Counted from the stretch's first letter, positions 22,101 through 34,631 are shown. The stretch is 64,000 nt of DNA from Humulus lupulus (GCF_963169125.1 NC_084795.1:193228214-193292213), one strand, 5' to 3'. Notes: generated from the letters alone by a model not told the origin. A program made the numbers and translations.

Positions 22101-23697
22101 GGTCGTCATTTTTCTATTTAAAGCATTTGGAATTAAGGTAAGAAAACTATAACACCCGTAGGACAGGGCGTGGGCCCATAGTGTGATTGCCGGGCATGGC
22201 CCTATATTGCAAGTTGCATGATGAGATGATTGCAGGGCATGGCCCCAGATTGTGTTGTGTGCAAATGTTTAACCTTAAATGAATCATGATGTGTGTGAAT
22301 GATTATTTTGAATGTACTATATGTGTGATTATGATGAAATGAACGGCAAGGGCCGAGTACGGCGTAGGCCGGAGCGGCCGTGGGCCGAAAGTAACACCTA
22401 GCACATGGGATGCTTATATTCAGGGTGGGACCCAAGGGATACATGAGTTATCCTCGCGGTGAGAACCGATACCCCAGGCTTCGGTAAGGCTCTGGGGCGG
22501 CATGGCCGTGTTTGCTTAGTCTATTGGTTGACTTGTTTATCTGTGGATTATCTGTTATGATAAACTGTATTAACTGCATATGTTATGTTCTGCATGAGTT
22601 TTCTTGCTGGGCTTCGGCTCACGGGTGCTCCGTGTTGCAGGTAGGGCAAAGGCTGAGTCAACCAACCATGAGTACGGAGAGCGTGAAGCGACGCGTACAT
22701 GTTTGGCCTGCCCGACTGCTTTGGTTGGGGGTTTATTTGAAAATGGCTGTAATAATCTATGATTTCTTAACTGTAACCTTATTTCAAGATGTAATTAGTT
22801 TTCAAACCTTATTTTGGGATCCCAAATGTTTAATGATAGAAGTTTTAATGAAACGACGCATTTTCAAAGATTACAGCCTTAACTTTTAATTAGTCACACT
22901 TTTGTTCAAAACCTCGGTAAGCGAGTTCATTGCACACTGTTTTGTCTTAAAAATTCACTTAGTAACGGCTCTAAGGAAGTAGGGCGTTACACTCAAGTTC
23001 TTATATGTTTTTCTTCCTTAGCTTCAATGTTTAAAGAGAGGGAGATAGAGAGAAAACCGTGTAGGAGGTGAGAGAGGGAAATTCTGTGAGTTTCAAGTTC
23101 TTTTCCTAAGTCCTCTGAGTACATCTCTTAACCTCTAAAAAGACCTTTTTGCCCTTCTACGCTTATTAATCCTCTAATAGTCTATAGGGGTAAAATGGTC
23201 ATTTCGCTACCAGTTCACGCTAATTCATCATGTGTTCCCACCATTAATCAATTAATCTCGTCACATCTAATTAATTATCAAATATTTGTTCATTATTTAA
23301 TAACTCCCAAAATATTTCTCTATGTTCCCAAAAATACCTCTAGGCTCTCCCCGAGTAGGGTATTAAACCCCGCTGTGACTATTTCGTTAGTTTGCTCACT
23401 AGGACTGTCTCGAGAAATATCCTGTAATTATATCAACATAATAATGTGGTCTCAATCATAAATCACATAGAATCACATTTATGCCCTTAACGAACCAAAA
23501 TTACAATTAAGCCCTTATAAGCTATAAAGGGCCCACATTACTTATAAACATGCATATAATATATCCATATAATCATATTAATCATGCATGCTACACAGTC
23601 ACGCATTTAACTAATTAAACATACATATAAACCAGTTATGCCCTCCTAACACGCTAATCAGGGCCCTTAGACCTATTAGCAATTTTGGGTCGTTGCA
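19180..23697 (-). mobile_element. Solo LTR (minus) with perfect target duplication, split by a second solo LTR
   Basis: On the minus strand it starts TGCAACGACCCAAAATTGC and ends ATCTAGGGCGTTACA. TTGAT occurs on both sides (19175-19179 and 23698-23702), and the AT-rich host reads through once the insert is removed. Its own sequence is 19180-20599 plus 22992-23697 (about 2.1 kb); the middle is a second LTR. GC-rich boxes (GGGCCGCGAC, GGTCGCGGCGC) lie near 20045-20230. The LTR tail belongs to the same class as the solo LTR at 53062-55469. Confidence 0.93.
20600..22991 (+). mobile_element. Solo LTR (plus) nested in the minus solo LTR
   Basis: It starts TGTAACGACCCAAAATCGC and ends AAGTAGGGCGTTACA, 2392 bp, flanked by perfect CTCAA duplications (20595-20599 and 22992-22996). 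It shows the full LTR module order: the CCACA..TGTGG hairpin at 20855-20870, a possible TATAAAAA near 21117, six GCCGCGGC-type boxes at about 21718-21892, the ACGGCAAGGGCCGAG block near 22340-22395, GGGCTTCGGCTCACGGGTG near 22611 and TTTGGGATCCCAAA at 22813-22826. It is the youngest layer of this stack. Confidence 0.95.
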
Positions 23698-24036
23698 TTG
23701 ATAGTTTTCTAGTAATTTTTCATCAAAGGAAGGAGATGAAAAAGAAGAACATGTAATGGCCATTAGGATGAAAGAATTAAATGTATAAATAGAAAAAAAA
23801 TGGAACATTTTTCTTCCTATTACCTCTCGAGCTTATTTTGATCTTTTTACATTTCTTTATTTAAATGCATTTGGTTTCACTAGATTTTTGGCAATGGCTT
23901 TCTTAGCCATTCAATGTGCTTGTTTTTTTGGACTTTGAAGCTTTTTAGAAAGAAAAAAAAATTGGAGGGAAAATAAAAGGAAAATGGAAAAATGAATTAG
24001 TAATCGTGAAGGAGAAGAAAAATTAAAGAGACCTAT
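23698..24036 (+). repeat. AT-rich repeat, fragment between LTRs
   Basis: This continues the host unit after the TTGAT duplication, from TAGTTTTCTAGTAATTTTTC through GGTTTCACTAGATTTTTGG to AAATTAAAGAG. It is cut by the copia LTR at 24037. Non-coding. Confidence 0.75.
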
Positions 24037-26047
24037 TGTTAGTATTAAATGATAAAATCACTGGTACGCAGCAGAATATATAGACCCATTTTAATAAATA
24101 TTAATACCAGCCAGGATCATATACATATATAAATATTAAATCACATGCAAAACAGACTAGGGTTACCTCTTGTAGCCTATCAAGTGTCCTTGAATCTTTT
24201 TGTATAAAATCAATGATCTTCCAATCCAACAATCTGAAAGCTCACATCCTTATCTTCCAGACCAATCCTTAAACACACAAGCACGTGTGTGGGCACGTAG
24301 GATTGAAAAGGTTGATTTATGTGACTCTCTAATGTACTCGACACAAGAGATCTAGAGAGGTTTGACGGAGAGAAGGATTAGAATAGATTTCAGGTTTTGA
24401 GAAAAATATCACTTTAGAGAGAGAGCCTATATTTTTATTCTAAAAATTAATAATAAAGTTCATTCTAAAAGTCACATACTATCAGACTTATATAAGGATA
24501 TTTAATCTAATTAAATAATCTTTATTTTATTAAAAATATAATTCAAATTAAAACTGATAAGATATTTACATTTAATTTTTTTTAAATCATATTTAAAAAT
24601 AATAATTAAATAACTGATTAAACAAAATTATTTAAAATTCTAAATTCAAATTCCAGGGATAAAAATGCCTGAGTTAGGTGCCACACATTGTGTTGCACAA
24701 TGTGTGTCGCCCAACCTAATCAGGGTTTCCCTGATTTTCTCATTTGTTTGTGTAATCAATCTTTAAGAAAATATATTTACCCCAACATAAATATCAGTTA
24801 ATATCAACTTTAAATTAAATAAATAAATATCATATTGTAAATAAGATATCTATTATTCTCTCTCTTCATATTAATCCAAAAAAGATTAATATTAATTTAA
24901 ACCCATAATTAAATAATTATATAATTCCCAATTAATCAATTACCCATAATTATCACATAATTATTTTCTTGCCCTAGAAAATTAATTCCTTTGCAATTCA
25001 GTCATTTCTCTTTACAAATCTTTCTTTTGCAATCCTTACCCTTGACAGTGTAGGACAGAAGTGATCTGGGGACCATGGACCAATATACGAATCTTCAATA
25101 AACCAGATTATTCATTAAACTCTTTAATCTCATAGTTTTATTTATTAATTCCATGATTACTCCACTATAAATATGGAATTGCACTCTAATTATTTATAGA
25201 ATTATATTTAAAGATTTTTCTCTTCTAGTCCATTGATATAATCAATATATGTAGTTATGTCCTCTTTTATTGGTTCGTTAATTAGAGCTGGTCAAAATTA
25301 CCATTTTACCCTTCTAATTACCTCTTCATCCTTAAGTACCATTAATTCACTAGCAAATAATTAATCTATAATAAAATTAAAGAATTGAGCTTAATAATTA
25401 TTTGGTTCTAGAATTTACCCTTAAGGGAACCAAGATTCGATCCACTAGGAAAGCATGGATTTCATTATTGTAGTTTATGTTCCCAGCCATTCATGATATT
25501 GAATATCTAAAATAAAAGTCATTAGCCTCATTATTCCAAGAGACCTTAACGAGTGAATCAAAAAATCCAATAAACATAAACAGGAGTTCATGAATACTCA
25601 GTGTTTAGACTGATCTACAAATGATCATCTATTATGATACGAATTAAATGTATACGTCAAATGACAAGTTCATAAAGATAATTAATTCTCATCAGTCTTG
25701 TCATATATAATCTCTGTTATATACAACACCTTTACTAAGATGTCTATCCACATCAGTAATTTGAATCTAGATTACTCACATCTCATATGCTTAGCAAACT
25801 GTACTAGTAACCACTCATTAAAGATTCCATACTTTAATATGTTACCGACTATTTTATTCATTATATATGATCTTAATTCTCTCATACTAATACAAGATAA
25901 TATTCTCATAAATGAATAGGGAATTTTCTTGATATTATTATATAATTAATTCAAACAATAATTATAACATTCAAATATAATAAAAGTGTACTTTTATTTA
26001 AAACCAATAAAATGTCTTTACATGCTTTTAGGGCATCAATCCTAACG
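24037..26047 (-). repeat. Copia 3' LTR (minus)
   Basis: In plus-strand reading it runs from TGTTAGTATTAAATG to GGGCATCAATCCTAACG. It is homologous to 61393-62745 over both ends and much of the middle but about 640 bp longer, keeping a segment (about 24265-24905) deleted from the other copy. The purine-rich string next to its pol-proximal edge (minus: GAGGGCAAATGAGAGATC) is the probable polypurine tract. Confidence 0.85.
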
Positions 26048-26062
26048 ATCTCTCATTTGCCC

Positions 26063-26988
26063 TCAAAGCAAGTGAGGCATCTTCCTGAATCCCATATTGC
26101 GCACATGACCCACGAAGTGTCTTGGTAAATGGGTCAGCCAGGTAAATGTCTTTGCAGGAAGTATTTTGGTAAATGGGTTTTCCAGGTTCTGTTCTGACGC
26201 TATCTTCATAACAGTCACATCACCTCGGTGTACAATCTCTCTTACCAGATGGTATTTCCTTTCTATATGCTTTCCTCTTTTGTGGTTTCTCGGTTCTTTG
26301 GAATTATATACTGCTCCACTATTGTCACAGTACATGATTAGTGGCTTATCCATATCTGGAACAACTTCCAGATCAATTTAGAACTTCCTCAACCAAATCA
26401 CCAACTTAGCTGCTTCACTAGCTACTATGTATTCGACTTCCATGGTTGAATTAGCTATGCTGGATTGTTTAATGCTTATCGAGAAAAAAACTCCTCCACC
26501 AAGAGTGAACACTAACCCAGATGTCGACCTTCGACTATCTTTGTTTGATTGAAAATCAGAACCAGTATATCTAGTGGGGTTCAGCTCACCCTTGAATATA
26601 CAAGAATATAATCTCTCGTTCTACTAAGATACTTGAGAATGTGCTTTACTGCAATCCAGTGTTCCAAACAAGGATTTGATTTACAATGACTTATAATCTA
26701 AACTGCATAACATATGTCGGGCCTAGTATACGACATAGCATACATTAGACTCCCAACTACTGAAGCATAGGGATACTTTCTCATATCCTCTTCCTCCTAA
26801 GGTCTCTTAGGACATTGTTCCTTGGAGAGAGAAATTCCATGTCTGGTTTGTAACTGAACTTTCTTGGAATTCTCCATGGAAAATCTTTCAAGCACCTTAT
26901 CTATATAATTAGCCTGAGAAAGTTCCAAGAGCTTGTTCTTCCTATCCCTTAGGGTTTGGATTCCTAGAACATAGCTCGCCATATCTTT
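26063..26988 (-). pseudogene. Copia pol, reverse transcriptase end and RNase H
   Basis: Minus-strand pieces give YVLGIQTLRDRK, LELSQANYIDKVLERF and, in another frame, KYPYASVVGSLMYAM followed by TRPDICYAV. These are signatures of the C-terminal part of copia reverse transcriptase. The last 96-codon open piece (26353-26063) has YCDNSGAV and KHIERKYHLVREIV, the RNase H end with its closing PFTKILPAK motif. Several stops and frame changes lie between. A long LTR interrupts the gene at 26989, and no upstream copia domains are seen in the window. Confidence 0.85.
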
Positions 26989-28546
26989 TGTAATGACCCA
27001 AATTTTCTAATAGGGCTTAGGGCCTTGATTAACGTGCCTGGAGGGCAATAAATGATTTAGTATGTTAATGTGTGAATTTATTTGAATATGTGATAAAGAT
27101 GCATGTTTAGCTGAATTAAATATGCATGTGGGCCCCGTTTCGATATTAGGGGTATGTTTGTGATTTTAGCCCGTTGAGGGCGTAAATGTGATAAATATGA
27201 TATGCATGTGATATAACTCTGTGTAGCACGATCCGAGACAGTCCTGGGGAGCGGTTAGCCAGAAAGTCACAATGGGATTGAGAATCCGACTCGGGGTGAG
27301 TCGAGGGGTATTTTGGGTATTATATGTAGTATGGGGCTATCGGGTTGTGGAAATAAATATTTGGAGATATATTTGAGGTAAGAATGTCTAGGAGGGAATA
27401 TTGGGGAAATTTACCATTTTGCCCTCGGGGACGTTTTTGTACCTCGAGCCTTGAGGTAACCCTATAGACTTAAGTTGAATAAACAAAACTTGGAATTGTT
27501 TAGAATACTCAGAAATCGACACATATTTCCCTCATCACTTGGTTTACCTTTCTCTTCATCTTTTCTCTAAGTTAAGCAAGGAAAGCTTTTGGTGGCCATC
27601 AATCAAGACTAAGGATTTCAGCTGGGGATTTAGGGGAGCTTGAAGCTTGGAGCTTAGGGAGCTGGTTCTGAGGTTAAATCCAGCAAAGGTAAGTTCTAAA
27701 TTACAGGGATTAAGTTTGGAATTTATGCTGGTTTTCATTGAGCATGCATGGTTTGGATTATAGGACAGGTTTTGATTGCTTGATGGGTGTGGGAATTGAT
27801 TCCTGAGGTGGTTGGTATGTTTAGGTTGCATAGGAATGAATTCTGGATATAATTCTGAGGTTGGAGGTGATCTTGGAGGTGTTGGCTCGAAGGATAAGCA
27901 GGGAAAAATGGTGTTTTCTAGGTTTGGAGGCAAGGGCTGCAAACCTAGGAGGGGCATGCCGCAGCCCGTGTGCATGCGAGGCCTTGGGAGGCCATGATGT
28001 TCAAGGCGCACCGCGGCGCTTGGCCAAGCGTGTCGATCTCCTGCGTGCTTCAGGGAGGTGCTAGCCTCTGTTTCGAAGCTAGCCGCGGCGCTTGTGGGGT
28101 AGGGTCACGACTCTTAATGCTAGTTTGTGTTTTTAAGTGTGTTTAGGCTTGGGAACTCAAAGGTTAAGGCTCGGGATGGATTTTATCACCCGGATTGATG
28201 GAATTCAAGGTCCCAGAGATTAGAGTTATGGCTCAAAGTTATTTAATGGATTAGAACATGATGGATGAATATTGTTAATGCATTGTGACTAGGGTTTCAG
28301 CGAGGCTCAAGTTAGGGGACTGTGCTCGGGATATCGGTGCTCGGAAAGCTAGGGACACAGGTAAGAAAACCACTGTTCCCATAGAGCTTGTATGCAGGGT
28401 TGAGCCCGAATATGTCTGAACTGTAGGGCGTAGCCCTTTGATTGAATTTGTTAGTGTTCAGCATATGTTTATTATGATATGAATGCTATTGTGTAAATTT
28501 TTGGAAAGAGTCGGGAACGGCGCAGGCTGAGGTCGGCAAGGGCCGA
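26989..28546 (+). repeat. Truncated long LTR (first ~1.56 kb)
   Basis: It starts TGTAATGACCCAAATTTTC and carries the family's modules as far as the GGCAAGGGCCGA block. There it stops where another LTR begins at 28547. GC-rich boxes lie near 27955-28095. The missing right part is not found elsewhere in the window, and the GCCGA flank is not duplicated at the far end of any nested element. The remainder was probably lost by rearrangement. Confidence 0.8.
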
Positions 28547-31500
28547 TGTAGCGACCCAAATTTTCTAATAAGGCTTGGAGCCTAGATTAGTGTGCCTGGA
28601 GGGCAATAATTGTTATACTGTGTTAATTTATGTGAATTTAATGAATAGGTGATTAGGGTGCATGTTTAGGTGATTAAATATGCATGTGGGCCCCATTTGT
28701 TTGTTAGGGCAAAATTGGTAGTTTTAGCCCGCTAAGGACATAAATGTATTATATGTAATACTATTGATAAAATTGTGAATTATTTGTGATGTACGTGCCG
28801 AGACGGTCCTAGGGAGCTATTAGATTAAAAGTCACAACGGGATTAAATACCCGGCTCGGGAGAAGCCTAGGGGTATTTTGGGAATTTTATTAATTGGGAT
28901 TGTGGACTTTAATTAATTGTTAAAGATTAATGGTGTAACGACCCGAATTTGCTAATCGGGCTTAGGGCCTTGATTAGTGTGCCTGGAGGGCAATAAATGA
29001 TTTAATATGTTTATATGTGGATTTATTTGAATATATGATTATGATGCATGTTTAGTTGAGTTAAATGTGCATGTGGACCCCGCCTGGATATTAGGGGTAT
29101 AAATGTGATAAATGTTATATATATGTGATATGTCTGTGCAGCACGGTCCGAGATAGTTCTGGTGAGCGGTTAGCCAGAGAGTCTCAACGAGGTTGAAAAT
29201 CCGACTCGGGGCGAGTCGAGGGGTAGTTTGGGTACTAGGTGTGTTATGGGGTTATCGGGTTATGAAAATAAATATTTAGAGATATATTTGAGGATAGAAT
29301 GTCTAGGAGGGGACATTGGGGAAATTTACCATTTTGCCCTCGAGGATGTTTCGGTACCCCGAGCCATGAGGTAACCACATAGACTTAAGTTAAGTAAAAC
29401 AAAACTTAGAATTGTGTAGAGCATTCAGAAATTGACTCTCTCCGTTTTCTCTCTCTTGAGGTGGTCTTTCTTCTTCTCTCCATTTGAAGATTGGGAGAAT
29501 CCTTGGTGGAATCAAGAGTAAGGTCTAAGGAGTTCAGCTGGGAATTTAGGGAGCTTGGAGCTTGGAGCATAAAGGGCTGGTTCAAAGGTTTAATTGAGCA
29601 AGGGGTAAGCTTTAATTATAAAGATTATGTGTAGAATTGCAGCTGGTTTGTTAGAGTTTGCATGTTAGTTAGGTTTGGATTGTTCTTGAGTGTTTTAGTT
29701 GAGTTTTGGAGCATATTTTAATGGGTTTTGGATGTTGATATTGAGCTGGTATGTTGTGTTAATTATCAGGGATTGCTAGCTAAGTTCTAGGGTCAATTCG
29801 CTTGAGGAAATATAGGAAATTGGTGAAGAATTCTGGGTTCGAAGGTGACGGCCGCGGCCCGTGTGCGCGCACGGCCATGGGAGGCCGAGAAGTTCATGCG
29901 CGTCGCGGAGCTTGGTGTGTGCGCTGCGGCACTTAGTGTGCGCGCTGCGGCGCTTGGTGTGCGCGCCGCGGCTCGTGTGTGTTGCAGGGGTGTGCTAGCC
30001 TCTGTTTTGAGGCTAGCCGCGGCTCTTGTGGGTGGGGCTGCGACTCTTAGCGCTAATCTATGCTTTTAAGTGTATTTAGGCTCGGGAACTCAATAGGTAA
30101 GGCTCGAGATGGATTTTATCACCTAGATTGATAGAATTCAAGGTCCTGGAGGTTAGGGTTATGGCTCAAAGTTATTTATTGGATTAGAATTTGATGGATG
30201 GATATTGTTAATATGTTGTGACTAGGGATTCGGAGAGGCTCAAGTTAGAGGACTGTGCTCAGGACATCGGTGCTCAGAGAGCTCGGGACTCAGGTAAGAA
30301 AACCCCTGTTCCCATAGAGCTTGTGTGCAGGGATGAGCCCAGTGTGTTTGAATAGAATTGGTATGCAGGACTGAGCCCAATATGTTAGAACTGCGGGGCG
30401 TAGCCCTTTTGCTGAATATGCTAGAATTCTTTATTTGCTTGCTATTCTATGATTGCTATTATGTGAATGTTCGGCAAGAGCCGGGAACGGTGTAGGTCGA
30501 TAGCGGCGAAGGGCCGAGAACGGCGTTGGGTACATTGAGTGCAAGGCTGAGAACAGCAAGGGGCCGGGAGCAGCGTTGAGCACGTGGAGTGCGAGTTGCC
30601 AGGGTGAGTCCCTAAAAGGATACCTGGGATATCCTCACGGCGTGGTCCGCGAACCCAAGGCTTGGTAAACGCCTGGAACGGCTAGGCCATATGTATTTAG
30701 CCCATTGGTGGCCTACTTATATGCTTGATATATGTGTTGCATATGTTATCTATTTGTGGGTTTTCTTGCTGGGCTTCGGCTCACAGATGCAATGTGGTGC
30801 AGGTAAGGGTAAAGAGAAGGCCAACCAACCATGAGTACAGCAGGCGTGAAGCAGCATGTACATGTTTGGCCAGCCTGGCTGCCACAGCCAGAGGATTTTG
30901 GGAGACGCTTGTAAATAAACCTAGATTTTGTCGTTTAGTCGATTTGGTTCAGTTTATATGTTGTAAATATTTCTAAACTGTATTTTGGGATCCCAAGTGT
31001 AAAACTTTTATGATTTTCTATGGAAATTGTTATTTCTAAAGTATTCCTTTGTTATGGCTTAATTACACTATTTGACCTAAAACCTCAATTAGCGGGTTGA
31101 AAGAATGTTTTCAAACTCACTTAGTAGCGGCTCTAAGGAAGTAGGGCGTTACAAATGGTATTTAGTAACTTGAGTGACCATTTGTAACCATTAGGTATAA
31201 CTGTTCTAGGTGACAAAATGGTATATTTGTGAGGGATATGTAATGTCTAGGATGCCCTTGAGGTTTAGTTAGGAGAGGGAATTAGATGGAAGGGTAAAGT
31301 GGTCTTTTGGCAGGGATTTGGATAAGTTTGGCTGAGGGAAAAGGGTCATTCACGTTTTACACCTAGAAGCTCTTGTTCTTGCTGCAAGTTTGAGGAAAAC
31401 CTAGAAGGAAAGGAGGAAAAAGGAAGGGAGCTGGAATTGTGAAACCTAGGAGGAGAATTAAGTTGGTTTGAGGCAACTAAAACCAAGTATAGGCCAAGAA

Positions 31501-33113
31501 TTATTCAGAGGTAAGAATTTATCTCTGTTTTGTTTAAGTTTCTAAGTTTAATTTTTAGAGTGTGAGCATGAAAATTCAAAGTTTGTTTGTGGCTGGTTTG
31601 TGTGGGAATTCAGTTTGAGAAACAAGAGGATTTAGCTTGAAGCTGGAATTGAAGGAAGCTTAAGGTCGAATTCTCCACTTGAGGTAAGAATTCTATGCAA
31701 TTTTGAGGTTTGTTTCTGGTGTGGTTTAAGAATTTTGAAGCATGGTTTAAGTTTTATAGGCCTTGGTTTAAGTTTCTGGTTTACTGGTATAAACTTCTGA
31801 AATTTGAAATCAAAGTGTGAATTATGGGTGTGATTATGTGTTTGTGCCTGTGGTTGGTGTTTATAGGTTGTTAGATGGTTTATTTGAGGTTTTGGATTGA
31901 TTTTGGGGTTTAGGTATGCAATGGGGTTGGATTGGGAGTGTTATGGCTCGGGGGAAATGCAGGGGAAAACCTAGAATTCTGGGTTCGCGTAGGGGCGCCG
32001 CGGCCCTGTTCTTTGGTGCCGCGGCGCAGAGCAGCATAAGGCATCAGGAGCCCTTCTGGGCGCCGCGGCCCTCAATGGGTAGTGTCGCGGCGCTAGGCTA
32101 TTTTTGGGCAGGGGAAAATTTCCATTTTAGGGCTTTTGCCCAGGGGGCTCGGGGGATGTTTCCGCTACTTTGTTTTGGGAAATTGGAGGTCCCAAGAGTA
32201 CGGGACTGGTCCCAGGAAATGGTTTTGGATTGGTTAGTATTAAAGAATGTTTTAAATGTGTTGTGACTAGGTTCTCGGAGAGGCTCGGGTTAGAGGACCG
32301 TGCTCGTGACTTTGGTGCGTAAGAAGCTTGGGACATAGCTAAGAAAACTACTATTTCCTGTAGAGCATGAGTTGTTGGGCTCGGCCTTGTATGAATGTGA
32401 TGATTGTACAGCATGAGCCGTGCACGGTGAAGACCGATAACAGCGAAGGCCGAGAACAGCAATGGGTCGGGAACGGCGGTAGGCACGCGGAGTGCAAGGC
32501 TGCGTGTGGCAAGGGGCCAGGGCCAGAAGCAGCGTTTAGCACGCGGAGTGTGAGTTCCTAGGTTGAATCCTAAAGGATACCTGAGATATCCTCATGGTAT
32601 TGGCCGCGAATCCAGGGCATGGTAAAGCGCCTAGGACGGCGTGGCCGTATGTGTTTAGCCTATAGATGGCCTGTTTATTGGATAAGTGTTGATATGCATA
32701 TGTTATCTGTTTGTGAGTTTTCTTGCTGGGCTTCAGCTCACGGGTGCTCTGTGGTGCAGGTAAGGGCAAGGAGAAAGTCATCCAATCATGAGTTTGGCGA
32801 GCGTGAAGCGTCGTGTACATGTTTGGTCAGTCTAACTGCCACGGTCAGGGGCATTTTTGGGAGATGAAGGTATAAAATTGGATTTTGTCGTTTAGTCGAC
32901 TGTGTTTATATTTTGAGTTGTAAATATTTCTAAACTGTATTTTGGGATCCCAAATGTTAGAATTTTATAATTTTCAATGAAATGAGATTATTTTCAAAGA
33001 TTATGACTTTGATTTTAGCTTAGTCACACTTTTGTTCTAAGAATCTCGTTTAGCGAGTTAATTGCACGATTTAAACTCACTTAGTAACGGCTTTAAGGTA
33101 GTAGGGCGTTACA
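28547..33113 (+). repeat. 5' LTR of Tekay-A, split by a solo LTR
   Basis: It starts TGTAGCGACCCAAATT and ends AAGGTAGTAGGGCGTTACA right before the primer site. Its own sequence is 28547-28933 plus 31154-33113, about 2.35 kb. It has four GCCGCGGC-type boxes at 31997-32091, the GGCCGAGAACAGC block near 32405-32540, GGGCTTCAGCTCACGGGTG near 32728 and TTTGGGATCCCAAA at 32941-32954. Confidence 0.88.
28934..31153 (+). mobile_element. Solo LTR nested in Tekay-A 5' LTR
   Basis: It starts TGTAACGACCCGAATTTGC and ends AAGTAGGGCGTTACA, 2220 bp, with perfect AATGG duplications (28929-28933 and 31154-31158). It contains GC-rich boxes with GTGCGCGC strings at about 29849-30030, TTGGGATCCCAA at 30985-30996 and the GGGCTTCGGCTCAC motif near 30773. 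Confidence 0.95.
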
Positions 33114-33116
33114 ACT

Positions 33117-33128
33117 TGGTATCAGAGC
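33117..33128 (+). other. tRNA-iMet primer binding site of Tekay-A
   Basis: TGGTATCAGAGC lies three bases after the LTR end at 33113. It matches the primer site of Tekay-1. Confidence 0.92.
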
Positions 33129-33450
33129 GAGCCATGGTTTATTGGTTTTGGAGAGTGACCAAACATGTACGCTCGCTATTAGTGACAAGCTCGACTCAGG
33201 GTTGGTTGGTATGGTTGATTAATATGTTTGAATATGTGTTTGAATGCCCTATTTGCCTGCTTATTTCATATAGAGCATGATGAATGATTTAACATATGCA
33301 TGATGTCAGGGCATGGCTCGATGTGTGTTATGTGCTATTTGTATGCTATCTGGATTGCTGTTCATGGTTGGCTGTTGTGATTGGGAGGTGGTATTGGACG
33401 TTGTTATCATGTCTGATGAGCGGCGTCATTGATTGCAGGCATATAGTTGT

Positions 33451-34630
33451 GATGCCTCGGCAATCATCTAGACTCCACGGCAGTCGAACCGAGGATGACA
33501 ATCAGGGTCAGGACCCTCCACCTGCCCCATAGAATTGGCAGGAAATGTTTGCTGAAATGGAAGCGAGATTGCGGAGAACAGAGGAAGAACTACGTCAGTT
33601 GAGGCAGCAGGCCCCTCCACAGGTCACTGGGCTGCCAATTCAGCAGGGTGCAGTGCCAGTGCCGGTTCAGCCTGTGGTTGAGAATAGGTGGGAACCTCTG
33701 TATGAAAGATTCAGAAAGTAGCATCCTCCCACCTTTGAGGGTGGACCAGACCCATTGCAGGTAGAGAAGTGGATGAATATGGTTTCCTCTATCCTGGATT
33801 TCATGAGGGTTGAGGGAAACGAGAGGGTTGCCTATGCCAGTTATATGTTCAGAGAGGACGCCTGCATCTGGTGGGATGTTCTGGTTTAGAGAAGGAATGT
33901 GGCAGTCATGACCTGGGAAGAATTTAAGAATATCTTCAACGAGAAGTATTACAGTGTAGTAGTCCGAGCAGCAAAGGTTAACGAGTTCATCAACCTAACT
34001 CAGAACCAGTTGACTGTGACTGAGTATGCGGTGAGATTTGATAGATTGGTGTAGTTTGCACCAGATTTAGTGCCGACTAATGCGGCAAGGAGAGACAGAT
34101 TTGTGCGAGGGTTGAATGTTATGATCGCTCGCGATGTGAACATTACATTGGATCCAGTGACTACTACTTATGCACAGGTAGTAGACAAGGCCCTTATAGC
34201 TGAGAGGGCCGAAGATCAGATATGGAGAGAGAGCGCTGTTAGGCGCGATGCTATAGGAGGACAGTGCCTCCTTTTGTTGGATCCAGTTGGGGTAGTGGCC
34301 CCAATGAGTAGAAGAGGAAGGCCCCAGATTCCTTTGTTCCTCCCAGTTCTGAGAGGAGGGCACGGGGTGCTTTTAGTGGTCGCCAGGGCGGGGGTGACAA
34401 CTGGAGAAGCTTTCTAGTGTGTCCTCGGTGCAGACGACGACATCAGGGTGAGTGTAGGATCAGGGCCTGTTTTGTCTGTGGAGTGCCAATTATTTGAAGA
34501 AGGACTGCCCACAAGTTAGGAAGGAGGAGCCGAAGCAGGGGGATAGTCTTGCTCCTGCCAGAGTGTTTACCTTGACTCGGACTGAGGCGGTGGCTAGCCC
34601 CTTAGTTGTGACAGGTCAGATTTCTAGTGT
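33451..34630 (+). pseudogene. Tekay-A gag, degenerate but collinear
   Basis: From the ATG at 33451 the frame gives MPRQSSRLHGS, then a stop, and continues in the same frame through FAEMEARLRRTEEELRQL (a short coiled coil) and WEPLYERFRK. The capsid follows (MNMVSSILDFM, FNEKYYS, RFVRGLNVMIARDVN). At least four point stops are present, but the frame holds until about 34280. A frameshift there precedes a basic linker and a decayed nucleocapsid finger with CRIRACFVCG near 34440-34490. It is better preserved than the Tekay-1 gag. Confidence 0.82.
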
Positions 34631-34631
34631 T

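Noticed and set aside
29845..30069. Alanine/arginine-rich open frame of 74 codons
   Set aside because: It is a translation of the GC-rich box array of a solo LTR; the frame is open only because of GC content.
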